Shown here in pieces: positions 11,509 through 23,212 of a stretch of 64,000 bases of DNA. The DNA is from Xenoacremonium recifei (taxonomy: Eukaryota; Ascomycota; Sordariomycetes; Hypocreales; Nectriaceae), in NCBI GenBank assembly GCA_012184525.1, contig WOFQ01000031.1, positions 124,001 to 188,000 of the forward strand. Reading direction: 5' to 3'. The position numbers and the translations under genes were made by a program. The notes beneath the pieces were generated by a model, which made no database searches, had not been told where the DNA came from, and worked only from the letters and a program-made list of their open reading frames with translations. Each line of letters begins with the position of its first letter. Position 1 is the first letter of the stretch.

Positions 11509-12303
11509 CTAGAGCACTAGGGCGTAAATCTTCTCCGGCTCAAGAACTACCACGCCTCCCACAAGACAGTCTTCACCGTCGCAATCCTTTTCGACGCAAT
11601 TATCCAGGAGCCACTGGATGCCATTTAAAGCATCTTCTTGAAGTGGCAAAATAATTTGTTCCCTGGAAGGAAGCGTACTTCGACGCAATTTTGTAGAAAC
11701 CCCAGCGTAGACCATATCGCACAAAGGCTCCGTCTGGTTTTTGTTTGACAGGAGACGGTTCTCGCGGTCTTTGGATAGGTGGTCGTAACACATCTTCAAA
11801 CCACCCACGTTTCCGGTTTCCGAGTACTGTGGGACCTCGGCAAAGCATTTGCTTTGCTGGAACCAGGGAGTGAGCTCCTTGGTGTCGTCTTTGGAGCCAT
11901 CCTCGTTTGTGATGACCGGACGAGGGAAGTACTCTCGTGTGGTCTCCTTTTTGTTCTTTGGCGGGATGAGACCAGGAAACTTTTTGTTCTTCCTCCTACT
12001 CCCCTTGCGCTCCCTAGAGCCAGCACCTTCTGCGTTATTACTTGTATGAGCAGGGTCTGTGAACTTAATAATCCGCCCGTAGTTCTCCTCGGAGACTGTG
12101 GAGTCTGTGTCCTTTCGGTCGTCGCTGGTAACGCTCCATTCCAACTTCGGCTCGTCATCGGAAACTGGGATGATCTCGACCACCAGGGGAGGCTCGCTTG
12201 TTGTTTCGCTCCGTGAAGCAAGCACCTTCTTCAATACGGGCCTGGATCTTTCTGCCAGGGCCGGCGCGATGACGGCAAGGAGGAAAAGGGGTGAAGCACG
12301 CAT
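11509..12303 (-). CDS. Secreted protein of unknown function
   Basis: A single exon encodes 264 residues. The first 17, MRASPLFLLAVIAPALA, form a clear signal peptide with an A-L-A cleavage site. The mature part begins with a long polar, low-complexity stretch rich in Ser, Glu and Lys, including a basic run RERKGSRRKNKK. The C-terminal third is more compact and holds six cysteines (KCFAEV, MCYDH, PLCDM, then NC-x4-DC-x3-DC). The protein is probably exported and disulphide-bonded. I do not recognise a family. The basic run could be a Kex2-type processing region, but that is a guess. Confidence 0.65.
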   Translation of the reverse strand: MRASPLFLLAVIAPALAERSRPVLKKVLASRSETTSEPPLVVEIIPVSDDEPKLEWSVTSDDRKDTDSTVSEENYGRIIKFTDPAHTSNNAEGAGSRERKGSRRKNKKFPGLIPPKNKKETTREYFPRPVITNEDGSKDDTKELTPWFQQSKCFAEVPQYSETGNVGGLKMCYDHLSKDRENRLLSNKNQTEPLCDMVYAGVSTKLRRSTLPSREQIILPLQEDALNGIQWLLDNCVEKDCDGEDCLVGGVVVLEPEKIYALVL

Positions 12304-12486
12304 TGCTGCTGAGATGAGAAAGATTGTGTTGGTAAATATTTGTAGAACTAGAATTTACTGGTTCACGGTGTTGAGTTAGTGAGAAAATCAGAAAGAGTGG
12401 AGGGACAAGCATCGAGTTTATAAGTTTTCGAAGTCTCGCAAAAGGTGTACGTGTCAGCATTCGATAGCAAGGACATTGAGGTCACG

Positions 12487-12846
12487 ATGGGGAGTACCTG
12501 GAAGGTTCCGCCTGCTCTCACATTTTTTGCGTGTTCACAAGGTAAGCTTCGTGGTCTGAGCTTTCGGACATTTTAGAATCTCCAGTCATGTAGGAATCTT
12601 ATAGGCTCTTTCATTACGTGGTACAGATCTTCAGCAGGGTATGATGAGCTCGAAGCCGACATAGGTTACGCCGACAAAATTGGGATGCACTCAGAATTCT
12701 TCGATACCAACAATGCGATAAAAAATGATGACTTTGAAAACTACCTCAAATTCGGTGAGAGACTATTGAAGGTTCTAGCTTACGGTTGCTTAAGCTCTGG
12801 AGACGAAGGCGTATCTCGAGTCTCCTCCTTCAACTGCTTCACTTGA
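12487..12846 (+). CDS. Possible small two-exon gene of unknown function
   Basis: An ATG at 12487 opens 18 codons to a donor at 12542 (GTAAGC). A 93-base intron would end at CAG 12632-12634, and the second exon, 12635-12846, gives a total of 88 residues. The second exon is acidic and looks like ordinary protein (EADIGYADKIGMHSEFFDTN). It ends 13 bases before the 3' end of the convergent lectin gene. There is no signal peptide and no family I know. Supporting it are the clean splice signals and the open frame; against it are the short length and lack of homology evidence. Confidence 0.25.
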
Positions 12847-12858
12847 GTGCTACATAGT

Positions 12859-13290
12859 CTAGCCGATGACGATATCCAGTTCAAGGTTGTTACCCTCAGC
12901 AACTCTGTAGTTTGTCGAGATGGTACGATGATCGATGTTGAGGATGGACTGGCTGGTGCGCTGGGCCTCTCGGGCGTGGCACTTATCAGGGACGCTGTAG
13001 TACTCGGGTAGAGCGCTCACACAGGTCACGTTGTTAGCGAGACCGGTGACGACGTCGACCCATCGCTTGTAGTTGTGGACGCCCATAGCGATGAAGAAGG
13101 CCTCCTTGCCCTCCTCCGTCATGAACCGCAGCATGCCGGAGGTGCCGCTTCCACCCATCGTCAGGGTCAGGATGCCATTGGTCTCGCTCCAAGTGCCGCC
13201 GTTGGCATAATTCCAGACGCCCTTCTCAACGACGTTGAAGTAGGCGTTGGTGTTGGACTGGTAGACGCGGACTTTGATGGTGTAGGTCAT
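12859..13290 (-). CDS. Fungal fruit-body lectin (ABL/XCL-like)
   Basis: A single exon encodes 143 residues, the usual length of the family. Typical features are the start MTYTIKVRVYQ, the central YANGGTW and LTMGGSGTSG, then GVHNYKRW and a C-terminal AEGNNLELDIVIG. Known members (the Agaricus and Xerocomus lectins) are cytosolic sandwich-fold tetramers that bind Gal-GalNAc and chitobiose-type sugars. They act in fungal defence against nematodes and insects. No signal peptide is present, as expected. The in-frame upstream Met at 13362 is probably not used: an AG acceptor-like ACAG lies right before the ATG at 13290, which suggests a leader intron. The family call is strong, the biological role here is inferred. 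Confidence 0.9.
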   Translation of the reverse strand: MTYTIKVRVYQSNTNAYFNVVEKGVWNYANGGTWSETNGILTLTMGGSGTSGMLRFMTEEGKEAFFIAMGVHNYKRWVDVVTGLANNVTCVSALPEYYSVPDKCHAREAQRTSQSILNIDHRTISTNYRVAEGNNLELDIVIG

Positions 13291-16200
13291 TCTGTAATGT
13301 AGTGTTAGAGCAAAAGGCCAACCAAGGGTCCAAGGGAAGCACAAACTTGGCGGTTGAATCAAGATGACACAAAAGGTGTTGTAGGATTATTATCCTTTGG
13401 ATTGTGAAGTTGAATGGCGATGCTGTTGAGTGGCCGTGAGCTGGAGAGACAGAGAGTGGTGAGGATGAAGGCAGCTTTTTATACTGTTTCTGGGCCTCGT
13501 ATTCATCGCAGTCGGGTCAGTAGCACGGACTCCCTTCGTGAGTTTGGCGTCGTCGCAGCAAGCGAACATCATCATGTGAACCCAGGAGACGACGCAGTGT
13601 ACAGTAGTGTAAGACAAATGAGGCCAGAAAGATGGTCGACCTCGTTTGCGTCGTGGACCTGGGCCCATTCCATGTCTCCATAGGCCGAAAAGAGGCATTC
13701 AGCTGCATCGAGAGTCACCAGCGAGTACATATCCAGCTTTGCATATGCCACTGTATGCAGTGCACATACATTCAGCTGCCTGAAAGTAAATGACAACCAG
13801 TCACGCTGTCAATAGTCTAATATGGTACGCCAATCGGCATTGCAAGTCTGTTCAATAGCGTCGCAGGAAGGAAAATTGATTCGCGCGAGCCTGAAACTAG
13901 AGACTCGTTGCATTAGGTCCAGCGGAGTAGTTGTGTACGCATTTGCGTACTCCCATGTATACCATAGTGCAAGATTCACCTAGACACAACATCAATATAT
14001 TTGTGACGCTTGACCGCCGTGAGTTGATTGCCGGGCGAATAGCTCGTCTACAAAGACCTGTTGTTACTGCGTTTTGTGTCCTCTGAACTTGCTGTACCAA
14101 CTCAGGGATCTGATTTAGGTTCACGTGTAACGGTTTTGTATCCGGGATACAGCATATGTGCTCTCCGTCTTCTCCTCATATTGTGTATTCCCGCGATCCC
14201 ATTGTGCACGGTGAGCAGTCTTGCATCCAGCTGATGGTACCACAGCAGACGATACCTTGACAACACCGGATCTATCCGAGGGCCTAATACTCCTCCGGCC
14301 TACGGCACGTCCCTCGGCAGTCACGTCCTCAGCTGCTGGGCAATAGTGGTGTTTTAGAAGCGGGCCAGGTCAGCAGTAAAATGTTGCAGGGGGGTCGGAC
14401 TGGACCCTTCAGCTCTCCCCGCGCAGGAGATTTACGCTCCTCTTCCCCAAAGAATCCGCTGGGGTTGCGACGCGCTCTGCGAATGCCGTCCTTGACCCCG
14501 CAGTGGCGAGCGAATCTGGTGATATGATTTGCGTTTCGGAGAAAAACATGACGACGAGGTATAAGCATTGAGGCTGGCTGGAGGCAAAGTATGTCGAATA
14601 TAATGAGTCATGAGCACGTGTAGCTATTCTAGAGACGGATCGAGTGTGAGCACTCGCTTTCCAAATGGCTACAGGTATTGCCCCAAGTATGCAGGTCTCA
14701 GTCAGCTGGAAGAAACGTGGGTAGCCTTTGCCCTTTAAGATTTAGCAGCCATGCTTTGCATCAGCTGAAGACCAGCCATTCGTCAGGCGTCAATACTCTG
14801 AAAATTCAGAACCATCGAGGGGAAAGAGCATTCCTTCTCGAGAAGAAGCTTTCTTGTCACCCCCTAGGATATCACATTTAGTAAACGTCTTTTCCTCTGG
14901 CGTTGCAACCACAAATGCTGCGGTCAGTGAAAGCGGAGTAGCAGTGCAAATGCTTGAAAGTTATGAACAGCTTGCTCCACAGATATCTCCTGCTCAGGCC
15001 CAGAACCCTTCACGAATTCCGCTGACGGAAAGCTCTGTTAGAAAGTACCAAGAAATAATTTATAAATAGTATCATTACAGAAAATTTATTTCGTGGCTCT
15101 TTGGGACCACGTCGATGATGTTGGTCGGTGGTAACTTAGCCGCCCGCGGGGGACGCCATACCTGAAACACAGCTACGATTTCCTAGTGTTCATTAACCGC
15201 TTAGGCTAGGCCGCGACCTTATTGTCCAGCGCAGAAGAGCAGAAAGTTATTTTGGGATTCTTTCTGTGTTTACCTTTGGGAATTGGGTTTTCGGGTTCTT
15301 AGTCTCAGAAGAGCATGAAGCTGTGAAGTAAAACCTGTCGACACAAAGCGGCACGCATTCACAAGCTGACACAAACAATTTATGAAAGCTTACCGGTGAT
15401 TTCCTCAACTGGACGTGACTGAAGAATGCTCTGGGTCGTATAAAAAGCAATAGGAGCGCAAGCCCAGGAGAAGTGCGGCTGAGACAATGAAACGTTGTTG
15501 CGGCCGCCGTAAGTGGCTTCTCTTAGACTTTGGGACCGATTGAGGCGCTGGAACATCTCGCGTCTCGGCGCAGCGACAAAATTCAGTCTTAGAACCAACA
15601 ACAAGGCAGACGAGGCAGACAAAGTCACAGCAACGCCGTACGATTTCAAACCAGGCACGAAACTCAGCCCTCGGCACGTAACATCCGTTGCTGAAGTCGG
15701 ACGTTCAATCTTCGGTGCTTTAGCCGCTTTGCGTAATCAGTTACAACCAACAAGTGGCACAGCTCTGACCTGTCTTATCGCGAGCCAATCCCCAATCATC
15801 CTTTCTATCCCCGGGCGCCCCGTTGCATGTTTTGAAACGACCCTGTAGGAGGCCGTCCGCGGGCTGGGCCGCACCGGAGCAGATACGCTATGAACTAGTC
15901 TGTCGCAGACACTCAAAGTGCCCTAGTATGAAACCAGAGCTCTTCACCAGGGTGTGCTTCTTGCTCGCTTCCAAAATGTCGGGATACTTCAACCAATGAT
16001 GGGCTGGCTGCTGGGCTCTGGACTGTGCTGTTGGCTCGAAGCGCTGGGCTTTGCCTTCGGCCAACCCGGGCCCCCAGCCCTCTCTGAACGGTGGCCATGT
16101 CTGTCTTTAGATAAGTCTAGTCTGGGCGAGTCTTCAAGTCTATGTCGACAGACCATGTGAGACTCATCTATTTTCGTGTATAAATTGGGGTTGGGCATTG

Positions 16201-16320
16201 CATCAAATATCTGAATCGATGGTTCTCTACAAGTCTCATTCTCATTTGCTTCTTTTCCCAACTCTCCTTCGCAATTAAATTCTTCGTTTCGCACCACTTT
16301 ACTTTCCCTTTTCTATCAAG
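13291..16320. other. Gene-poor intergenic region, 3 kb
   Basis: I found no recognisable gene on either strand. Only short open frames with no family resemblance are present, for example one of 111 codons at 15513-15848. The last ~200 bases before 16321 are pyrimidine-rich and look like a fungal promoter/leader for the dynamin gene. No transposon ends, long repeats or RNA gene were seen. Confidence 0.5.
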
Positions 16321-18713
16321 ATGGAATCCAAAACTTCTCCCCAACCTGAGGAATCGGGTGCCTTTGCGCTGGACGTCGAGGCACTGAATAAGATTCAGGG
16401 TACACAAAGGGAGCTTCTAGACACCATAGACAGTCTGCAGGGCCTTGGTGTCAACAAATTTGTTGAGCTTCCCCAGATTATTGTCGTTGGCGATCAGTCG
16501 TCCGGCAAGAGTTCGACTTTGGAAGCGATCTCCCGTCTCCAGTTTCCTTCAAAGGCCGGCGTCTGCACTCGTTTTGCCACCGAACTGGTTCTTCGCAATG
16601 CCGAGAAGACTCGCACGAAGGTCACGATACGACCGGCAGCTGAGGACTCTCCCGCCGAAGCAGCAAAATTGGCGAAGTTCAACGTTGAGAGTTCGGTGGA
16701 AGGCGACTTTCCTAAAATCATAAATGAAGCTGGCAAGCACATGAATATCGGCTTTAAGGGCCAAGAAGACTTCTCTAAAAGAGTCTTGCGTATTGAGAGA
16801 TACGGCCCAAAGGTCCCAGACCTTACGCTTGTTGATCTCCCGGGCTTTTATCATTCTGGTGATGAAGACCAGTCAGCGGGCGGACGCAAGATTGTCAACG
16901 ACCTCGCTCAACACTATATGGAGAAGGAAACGAGCATCATACTGGCAATTGTCTCGGCGCGAAGTTCGCTGGTAATGCAGAAGGTGCTCAGGGAGATCAA
17001 AAAGTATGACGAGAAGGGCACTCGGACACTGGGCATCATCACCAAGCCAGACCAGATAGAGGGAGAAGATCCCCAGGAAAAGATTTTGCAGCTTTTGAGG
17101 AACCAACCCGGATCAAAGAACCATCTCAAGCACGGCTGGCATATCCTTCGCAATAGAGGCGAGAAAGAGCCGAAGGAAATAAGTGCGAGGGATAGGACCG
17201 AGAAAGATTTTTTCCGGTCTCCTACTTGGACCCATGTTGATATCAGGAATAAGGGAATCGAGTCTCTCCGCGAAAAGCTACGAAATGTACTGGCGTCGCA
17301 TATTGCCCGAAGTATTCCCCAGATCACCCAGAGGATTGAAGAAATCATCAAAGAGTGCGAACAGGATCTTGCTGCACTGGGCGATGAACGAGGATCTACA
17401 ACGGATTACATGAAGTACCTTCAGAGGATTTCTACACAGTTCGCAAATCTCATGAAAGACGGCGCAGACGGGAAGTACATGGATCGCGGCTTTTTTGGAA
17501 CTGTCTCTGCAATACTCGACCGTACCGACACCAAGCTGGACAGGAAGCTCCGGTCGCAGGTCCGTAACTTCAATCGAGCATTTGTTCATATCATGTTTGA
17601 AAGAGGGGCTTCGCGGACTATTCAATGGGAGGACCCTGAGCTTAAAGAAGACATGTCAGCCGTGACTATAGCCGAGGATCTGGAGAAATTGGTAGAACTT
17701 TACGGGATCCAAGAGCCACCCGTCATCACGGAGCTGCAACTCCGGGAGTTTATTCTGAACGAATCGAATAGAAACTCTGGGTCTGGGTTCCCTGGAGATG
17801 TCAGCCCTGAATTTCGACTCAAGTTGTTCGTCGGTCAGGCAGAGCCGTGGAAGGATATTGCCACTCGCCACGTGGAACTGGTCCTCGACTTGGCCGAGGA
17901 CTTCGCTAATAAAGTGCTCCTATATGTCACTGGAAGCGATGAGCAGGCCAGAGAAAGAATCACTGAACAGATTTTGGTTCCTTTCTTCACCGGTAGGAAA
18001 GAAGCTCTTCAGGACAAGGTGAAGGAATTACTTCTAATTTGCGGCAACACCGGCTTTTCTTTGGCTTTGGAAGGAAGCTTTCTCATCGAGACTAGCGGGC
18101 GAGCATTTCGTCGCAATCAGGCGCGTGTTGAGCATGTCTTACAGGGAGCTATGTTCAAGGAATATTCTACAGAGACTTTAAGCACGCTGAAGTCTGCCCT
18201 TATATACGACGCTACTATCGCAGATCACACGACGAAAGTCCACAACAAAAAGATAGACGAGGTGGTTGACAACGTATTGGCCTACTATCGGGTAATTTAC
18301 CATTCACATCCGCGGAAGCCCTGGCTAACATCGATTAGATGATGCTGAGAAATTTCATTGAGAATGTGGTAGTCCTCGCAATCGAGAATCAGCTCATGTC
18401 CAAAATGGTCGACATATTCCCAGTCACAGATATTCCGTATTATTCGGAAGAGAAGCTAAAGTCTCTTGCCGGAGAAACAGAGGACGTTAAAGAAACTCGA
18501 GAGGAATTAAGGGAAAAGCTGACTACCCTGCGCGGTGGTCTGGCGTTGTGCCAGGAGCGCGTTCGAGGTTCTAAAGGTAAGATAAGTTTGTCCCTCGCTG
18601 ATGAGAATAATCATGCTCACGTTTGTTGCGTAACTCTAGTGAGTTCAAGTCCCCTGCCTAAGATCAAGAGTGCGGTACACCAAGACACTAGGGTTGAAAT
18701 TGTTGTGAATTAG
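16321..18713 (+). CDS. Dynamin-family GTPase, Mx-like
   Basis: Exon 1 (16321-18291) holds the GTPase domain: P-loop GDQSSGKSS at residues 57-65, DLPG at 172-175 and TKPD at 241-244. The helical stalk follows. After a 47-base intron (18292-18338) the next exon has the GTPase effector domain (FIENVVVLAIENQLMSKMVD). There is no pleckstrin domain or transmembrane segment, so it resembles the fungal Mx-like group, not Dnm1 or Mgm1. A further 63-base intron, 18577-18639, has a GTAAG start and CTCTAG end; because it is a multiple of three, both forms stay open: 760 residues spliced, 781 if retained. These proteins assemble and reshape membranes using GTP. The specific organelle cannot be told. Confidence 0.9.
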
Positions 18714-18935
18714 ACCATGATCTTTTGAATACGAAAGAGTTTGGAGAGGTGATGTGTGCTGTACGAAATACGCTGGCTTATATACTTGATTTCAATGCGA
18801 CATGCTTTAACCTCGGCTTTTGGTAAAGGGGAAAATCTCTTCTTTACGACAACTTAAAGGTAGATTTCTCTCTACTCCTGATAATCTACCTCTATTGCAT
18901 CCACGTCCAATCCAATTCATAATAAATACCGAATC

Positions 18936-20517
18936 TCAGACCTCCGAGGACGGTGCGTTCATAGTGGCCAAAAGCCCTTGCACCGACATCTCAACTGTCA
19001 GATGCTCTAGTCTATCCTCACTTACTAGAAATGAGCGTGGGAATGACGAGGAAAGCTGTTCACCTAAAGTCATTCTGGCAATGGTCTCGCCACACAGCCA
19101 GCCCTTGTCCATTCCGTGGCCACTGTATCCAGCGGCTATCCATTCCCCATTTCCAGCCCGCCCCGTCAATTCTTCAGGAAGTTTTCCAACAAGAGGCAGA
19201 CCATCGGCAGTGAACCCCATTATTCCGGACCATACTTTAGGCTCCTCTGTCGAACCCTCGTCATCAAATATCTTGGGCATGATAGACGTCAGGTTCTCCC
19301 GAGCTAGCTCTCCAACTTTCGAATCATCGCTGTTCAGAAATTCTGGAACTGGTTGAACTTCGCCGCCAATCCAGATGTCTCCTGTTTGTACGTTCTGCTG
19401 CACATAGTACAAGCTTGCATCGGCGACTGTCGTCTCCGGGTCGATGCTCCGTTTACCAGAGTAGGACCATGAAACTTTGTCTCCAAGTTGGGGGAATGAA
19501 GGGCTTGCCTTCTGTACAGACATTGTCCCTCGTATTGGATACAACTTGCCGACCAGATTGGGAATCAGATAACTGGCATATCCATTGGTACAATGGATGA
19601 CCTTTTGAGCCTTGATTGATTCTCGTGGAGTTTTGAGCACATATGACTGTTCCCCTGCTGAGGGGTCGACGAGATAATCTATGGAAAGAACTGGTGTATT
19701 CGTTTCCAAGGTGAATCTGTCCTGATGCTTAGCTAGCAGCGCCTTGTAGACAGCCGTGAACAGTCGATATGGCCACAGTGCTGCTGCGCCTAGCTGCTCA
19801 GCTGCACCAACGATATTGCGGTAATGATACTTCTACAGGCCGTTAGTAAAGACATTTAGCCAATGGTCATATATCTTACCTCAATGGCTTCTTCTACTGG
19901 CAGGACCTTGTGTTCGAGTATGCCAGTCGAAGGGCCAATACTTTCTAGAAACTCAATGGCAGCCTTTGCCTCTGCAAAAGACTCCTCGTCTTTGTAGCCC
20001 ATCGTGCTGATCACGGCACGATACTCAGACGCAGCGCGATCGTTGTCATCAAGACTATCAATGATTCCTCGAAGACGAGAAATAGTTGCCTCACTGAAGC
20101 GAATGACCTTTACTGCCTCCTCCACTCCCAAGGTCTCAGCTATGTACGGCGCTAATTCCGCAGCATTAGAAACGAGATGCCCGCCATTGCGTCCTGTGGC
20201 TCCGCTAACAGCGCCTCGTGCCTCTAAGATGGTGATACGAAGATCAGAGGCATCGGGGTGGTTCAAGAGAGTGTGCGCCACACCACATCCCGTGACTCCG
20301 GAGCCAATGATTACTATGTCCGTCTCGGTGGGCAGGTCCTTCGATTGAATGGAAGATACTTCCGGGTGCGGCGGTTCTTGCCATGCTGAGATCGTGGGTT
20401 GGGCACTCGGTAAGCTCGGAGGAGCGGTGATATGCTCTTTGACAATCTCTATATGCCGTTGTTAACCCCTTCCTATGATTAGTATTATGCAAAGTTTCAC
20501 TTACCGGACAAGGACAT
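18936..20517 (-). CDS. FAD-dependent amine/amino-acid oxidase (DAO family), paralogue 1
   Basis: Exons 20517-20505, 20448-19880 and 19832-18936 give 492 residues. The FAD Rossmann motif is VIIGSGVTGCG (residues ~50-60), with GRNGGH further on and the late FAD-binding segment WSGIMGFTADGLPLVG. This is the DAO fold of glycine, sarcosine and gamma-glutamylputrescine oxidases, which turn a C-N bond into imine and peroxide. No signal peptide is visible. The tiny 13-base first exon is supported by a good donor and by the frame it restores. It is closely related to the protein at 27846-29398 and shares its intron before the K-Y-x-x-x-N segment. It is divergent from an MFS gene, and the intervening region carries the GATA/CCGG palindrome, so the two are probably co-expressed. 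Confidence 0.88.
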
Positions 20518-21297
20518 GATTAATGAATGTGGTTGATTGGCGCGGGGTCTTGAATCCTTTCTTGGTGCTGATAAGACGGGCCACTAGCAGGTTTTAACAT
20601 TGTGACGGCGAAGTGGAATGAAGGCATTTCTACTACAACAAATCCTCTTTCATGATAAACCGGAAGAAACTCCTAAGGCTCTCATGCCGTAGTCAAAGTC
20701 TAGGGAACTCTAGAACTGCTCCAGAACTGCCCATTGGCCAAAGGTGGCTTCAGGGATCTTGTCTGGGGTCGTCAATGAGCCGGTTCCGGTGGCCAGTTAA
20801 AGATCCACCAGAGATGCGACAGCGAGGCTTTGAGTGGACGATAAGCCGGTCAATTGACCGGCATGTTTCACCCCCGCTTGGCCAAGCCGGCCAGATGCTA
20901 GCTCGAAATAGGCACTATAGGCCGGCTGAGGAGAATGTACCCATCCCTTTCTTCCGGGTGATGGCCTGGCTACTACCTTTGGGCCTGTAAATCCGGGGTG
21001 GCAAGTCAAGATAACATGCACGCGGAGACGGGACTGTTAAATCTCCCTCTGCATTCGCGCCGGACAGTTAACCATCTCGCCTATCTTTCATAGTTGCGGA
21101 AACCCCAGTTGTATCGAGATAGGAGCAAGATACAAGACACAGACCACCGAGTCCTCCCTAGTCGATCCGAAAATATAAGGGTGACGACAGGCGCCTCGAT
21201 CCTTGATGGAACCCCAGGCCTGAATCGTCACTTCGAGTTCTGAGCAAAGGCTTCGGCATCCGCAACCTAGTCCTTTCACTTGCTCTTGGTCATCGCA
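20518..21297. other. Divergent promoter rich in CCGG elements
   Basis: It separates the first DAO-type oxidase (minus) from the HOL1-like transporter (plus). It holds several CCGG cores, around 20781, 20886 and 20921, and the palindrome at 20839-20862 listed separately. No gene is evident. Confidence 0.55.
20839..20862. promoter_or_regulatory. GATAAG fused to an 18-bp CCGG palindrome
   Basis: CGATAAGCCGG (20839-20849) overlaps the perfect palindrome GCCGGTCAATTGACCGGC (20845-20862). GATAAG fits the HGATAR target of AreA/NIT2-type nitrogen regulators, and CCGG-N8-CCGG is a plausible Zn2Cys6 dimer site. The same 11-mer recurs at 27481-27491. Confidence 0.5.
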
Positions 21298-23166
21298 ATG
21301 TCGCAGAGTGACAACCGCCACGATGCCATGCCCCCGGGCACTGTGTTTCTGGCTGAAAGTGAGCAACGACACGGTTCAACTTCCTCCCAAGATCCATAAT
21401 CGCTAATGGTACCAGAAAATGAGTCGTTGACAATCCTTCACCCGACGCCGAGCAATGACCCGAACGATCCCTTGGTTCGTCATGAAGCCTTCGACACCAA
21501 GTGATAGACTAACCTATGGTATAGAACTGGTCTAAATTGCGGAAGACTATCAACTTCACGTTGGCGCTCCTCTACGTCCTCTTCACTTTTGTACTAATCG
21601 ACATCCAATTCGTGGCCTATACGCAGTACATCGAAGATGTAGGCATGACTACATTTGTGTACACGACATCGCTGGCTCTCAACTATACGGGCTTGGCGGT
21701 GGGCTGCATCTTCTTCGTCCCTCTTATCTATAAGTATGGACGTCGACCGATCTACGTGGCTAGCTTGATCTTGCAACTTGCCTGTGCAATCTGGTCCGCG
21801 AAGGTCAAGACTAATGGAGAACTTATGGCGTCGAATCTGGTTATGGGCTTGGGTGGTGCCATCAGCGAGACGATTGTCCAGATCACTATCGCCGATCTCT
21901 TCTTTGTTCACCAATATGCCACTGCCAACGGTCTCTACCTGCTGCTTCAAGGAACAGGAGCAAACCTGGGCCCTGTTGCCGCGGGCTATGTCGTCGACTC
22001 TCAGGGCTGGCGCTGGATGTGGTGGTGGTGCACCATATTCCTCGCTGTTAACCTGTTACTCGTACTCTTCTTCTTTGAGGAGACAGCATATACTGTTTCT
22101 ATTGACGGCTACTCAAATCCGCCTCATTCTGAGGCTTCTCCTACTGGAGATAAGCTTCTTAACCACAAAGTCCAGAGACAAGAAGGCCTGCATCCTGTCA
22201 ATTCGTCGGATTCTAATGTCGCTCAATCGCAGTCGCAGAAGAAATCCCTAAAACAACGATACGCCCTGGTCACCAAAAGCGATGCTCCCATTGCTCGACA
22301 TTTTTATCAGCCCTTCATCCTCTTGGTGACGTTCCCTGGCATCACTTATGCTGCCATCACTTACGGGGCGCTGCTTGTCTGGTTTTCCATTATCATCACA
22401 ATTGCGACAGAGTACTTGGTCTACCCACCATACAATTTCTCAGCCTCAGCACTCGGTCTTGTCAGCGTCTCTCCGTTTATCGGCTCTCTCATCGGTGGTT
22501 TGATGTTTGCGCCGTTGAGTGACTGGCTTATTGTACGACTTGCTCGGAAAAACAATGGCATATATGAGCCTGAGATGCGTTTGTGGCTCTCCATTCCAGG
22601 TGCAGTCATTTGCTCTGCTGGGCTTGCGATGTTTGGCTTCGGTCTTGCTAACGTAAGTGTGCTATCCTATATTCGAGAAATTGCAAAGGTTTTGATGGTT
22701 TGCTGACAACTCCTTCTAGTTCGCTGGTTGGCCCGTCCTGGTCATAGGATATGGCATATTCTCCGTGGGATTCGTGGTCTGTGGTGACGTTGCCATGTCC
22801 TATGTCATTGACTCATACAGAGATGTGCGTCTCCCTCTTTCCGTCCGACTCTTGCTGTCTAGGACAGGGTCTTGACTCAAGTTCTTTCAGATGCTAATTC
22901 TTTGCTTTTAGATTGTCGGCGACGGATTCGTGGGAATCATCTTCATGAGAAACGCCTTATCAGTGATGGTACTCTTTTCTCTAACTCCATGGATGACTGG
23001 CATGGGCCTCACGAACATGTTCATCTTATGCACTGTACTTTCTTTGGTCGTTGGACTGATCCCGGTTCTCTTCATGTTCTGGGGGAAGAGGGCAAGACAG
23101 TATACGGCGGAAAGGTATCGGCATTATGCTTCGGTCCAACCAGGCCACAGGTATGACAGGGAATAA
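21298..23166 (+). CDS. MFS transporter, HOL1-like (DHA1)
   Basis: Exons after the N-terminus are clear: up to 21474, then 21525-22652, 22720-22824 and 22912-23166. The body has about 12 hydrophobic helices, a central loop ending KQRYALVTKSDAPIARHFYQP, and the pre-TM1 signature P-T-P-S-N-D-P-N-D-P-L-N-W. Fungal relatives of yeast Hol1 import organic cations, polyamines or histidinol. The N-terminus is odd. An ATG at 21298 begins with the family motif PPGTV, but TAA at 21397 lies in frame. A 42-base segment 21374-21415 (GT...CTAAT...CAG) would remove it and give 540 residues. Otherwise translation starts at the ATG at 21406 (518 residues). It is divergent from the first DAO-type oxidase and convergent with a Zn2Cys6 regulator. 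Confidence 0.88.
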
Positions 23167-23212
23167 GAACATAATACAGAAGACACCGAAAATGGTAGAT
23201 TTGGCAGATAAT

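Noticed and set aside
15513..15848. 111-codon open frame, plus strand.
   Set aside because: No recognisable features, and similarly long frames exist on the opposite strand. Not supported.
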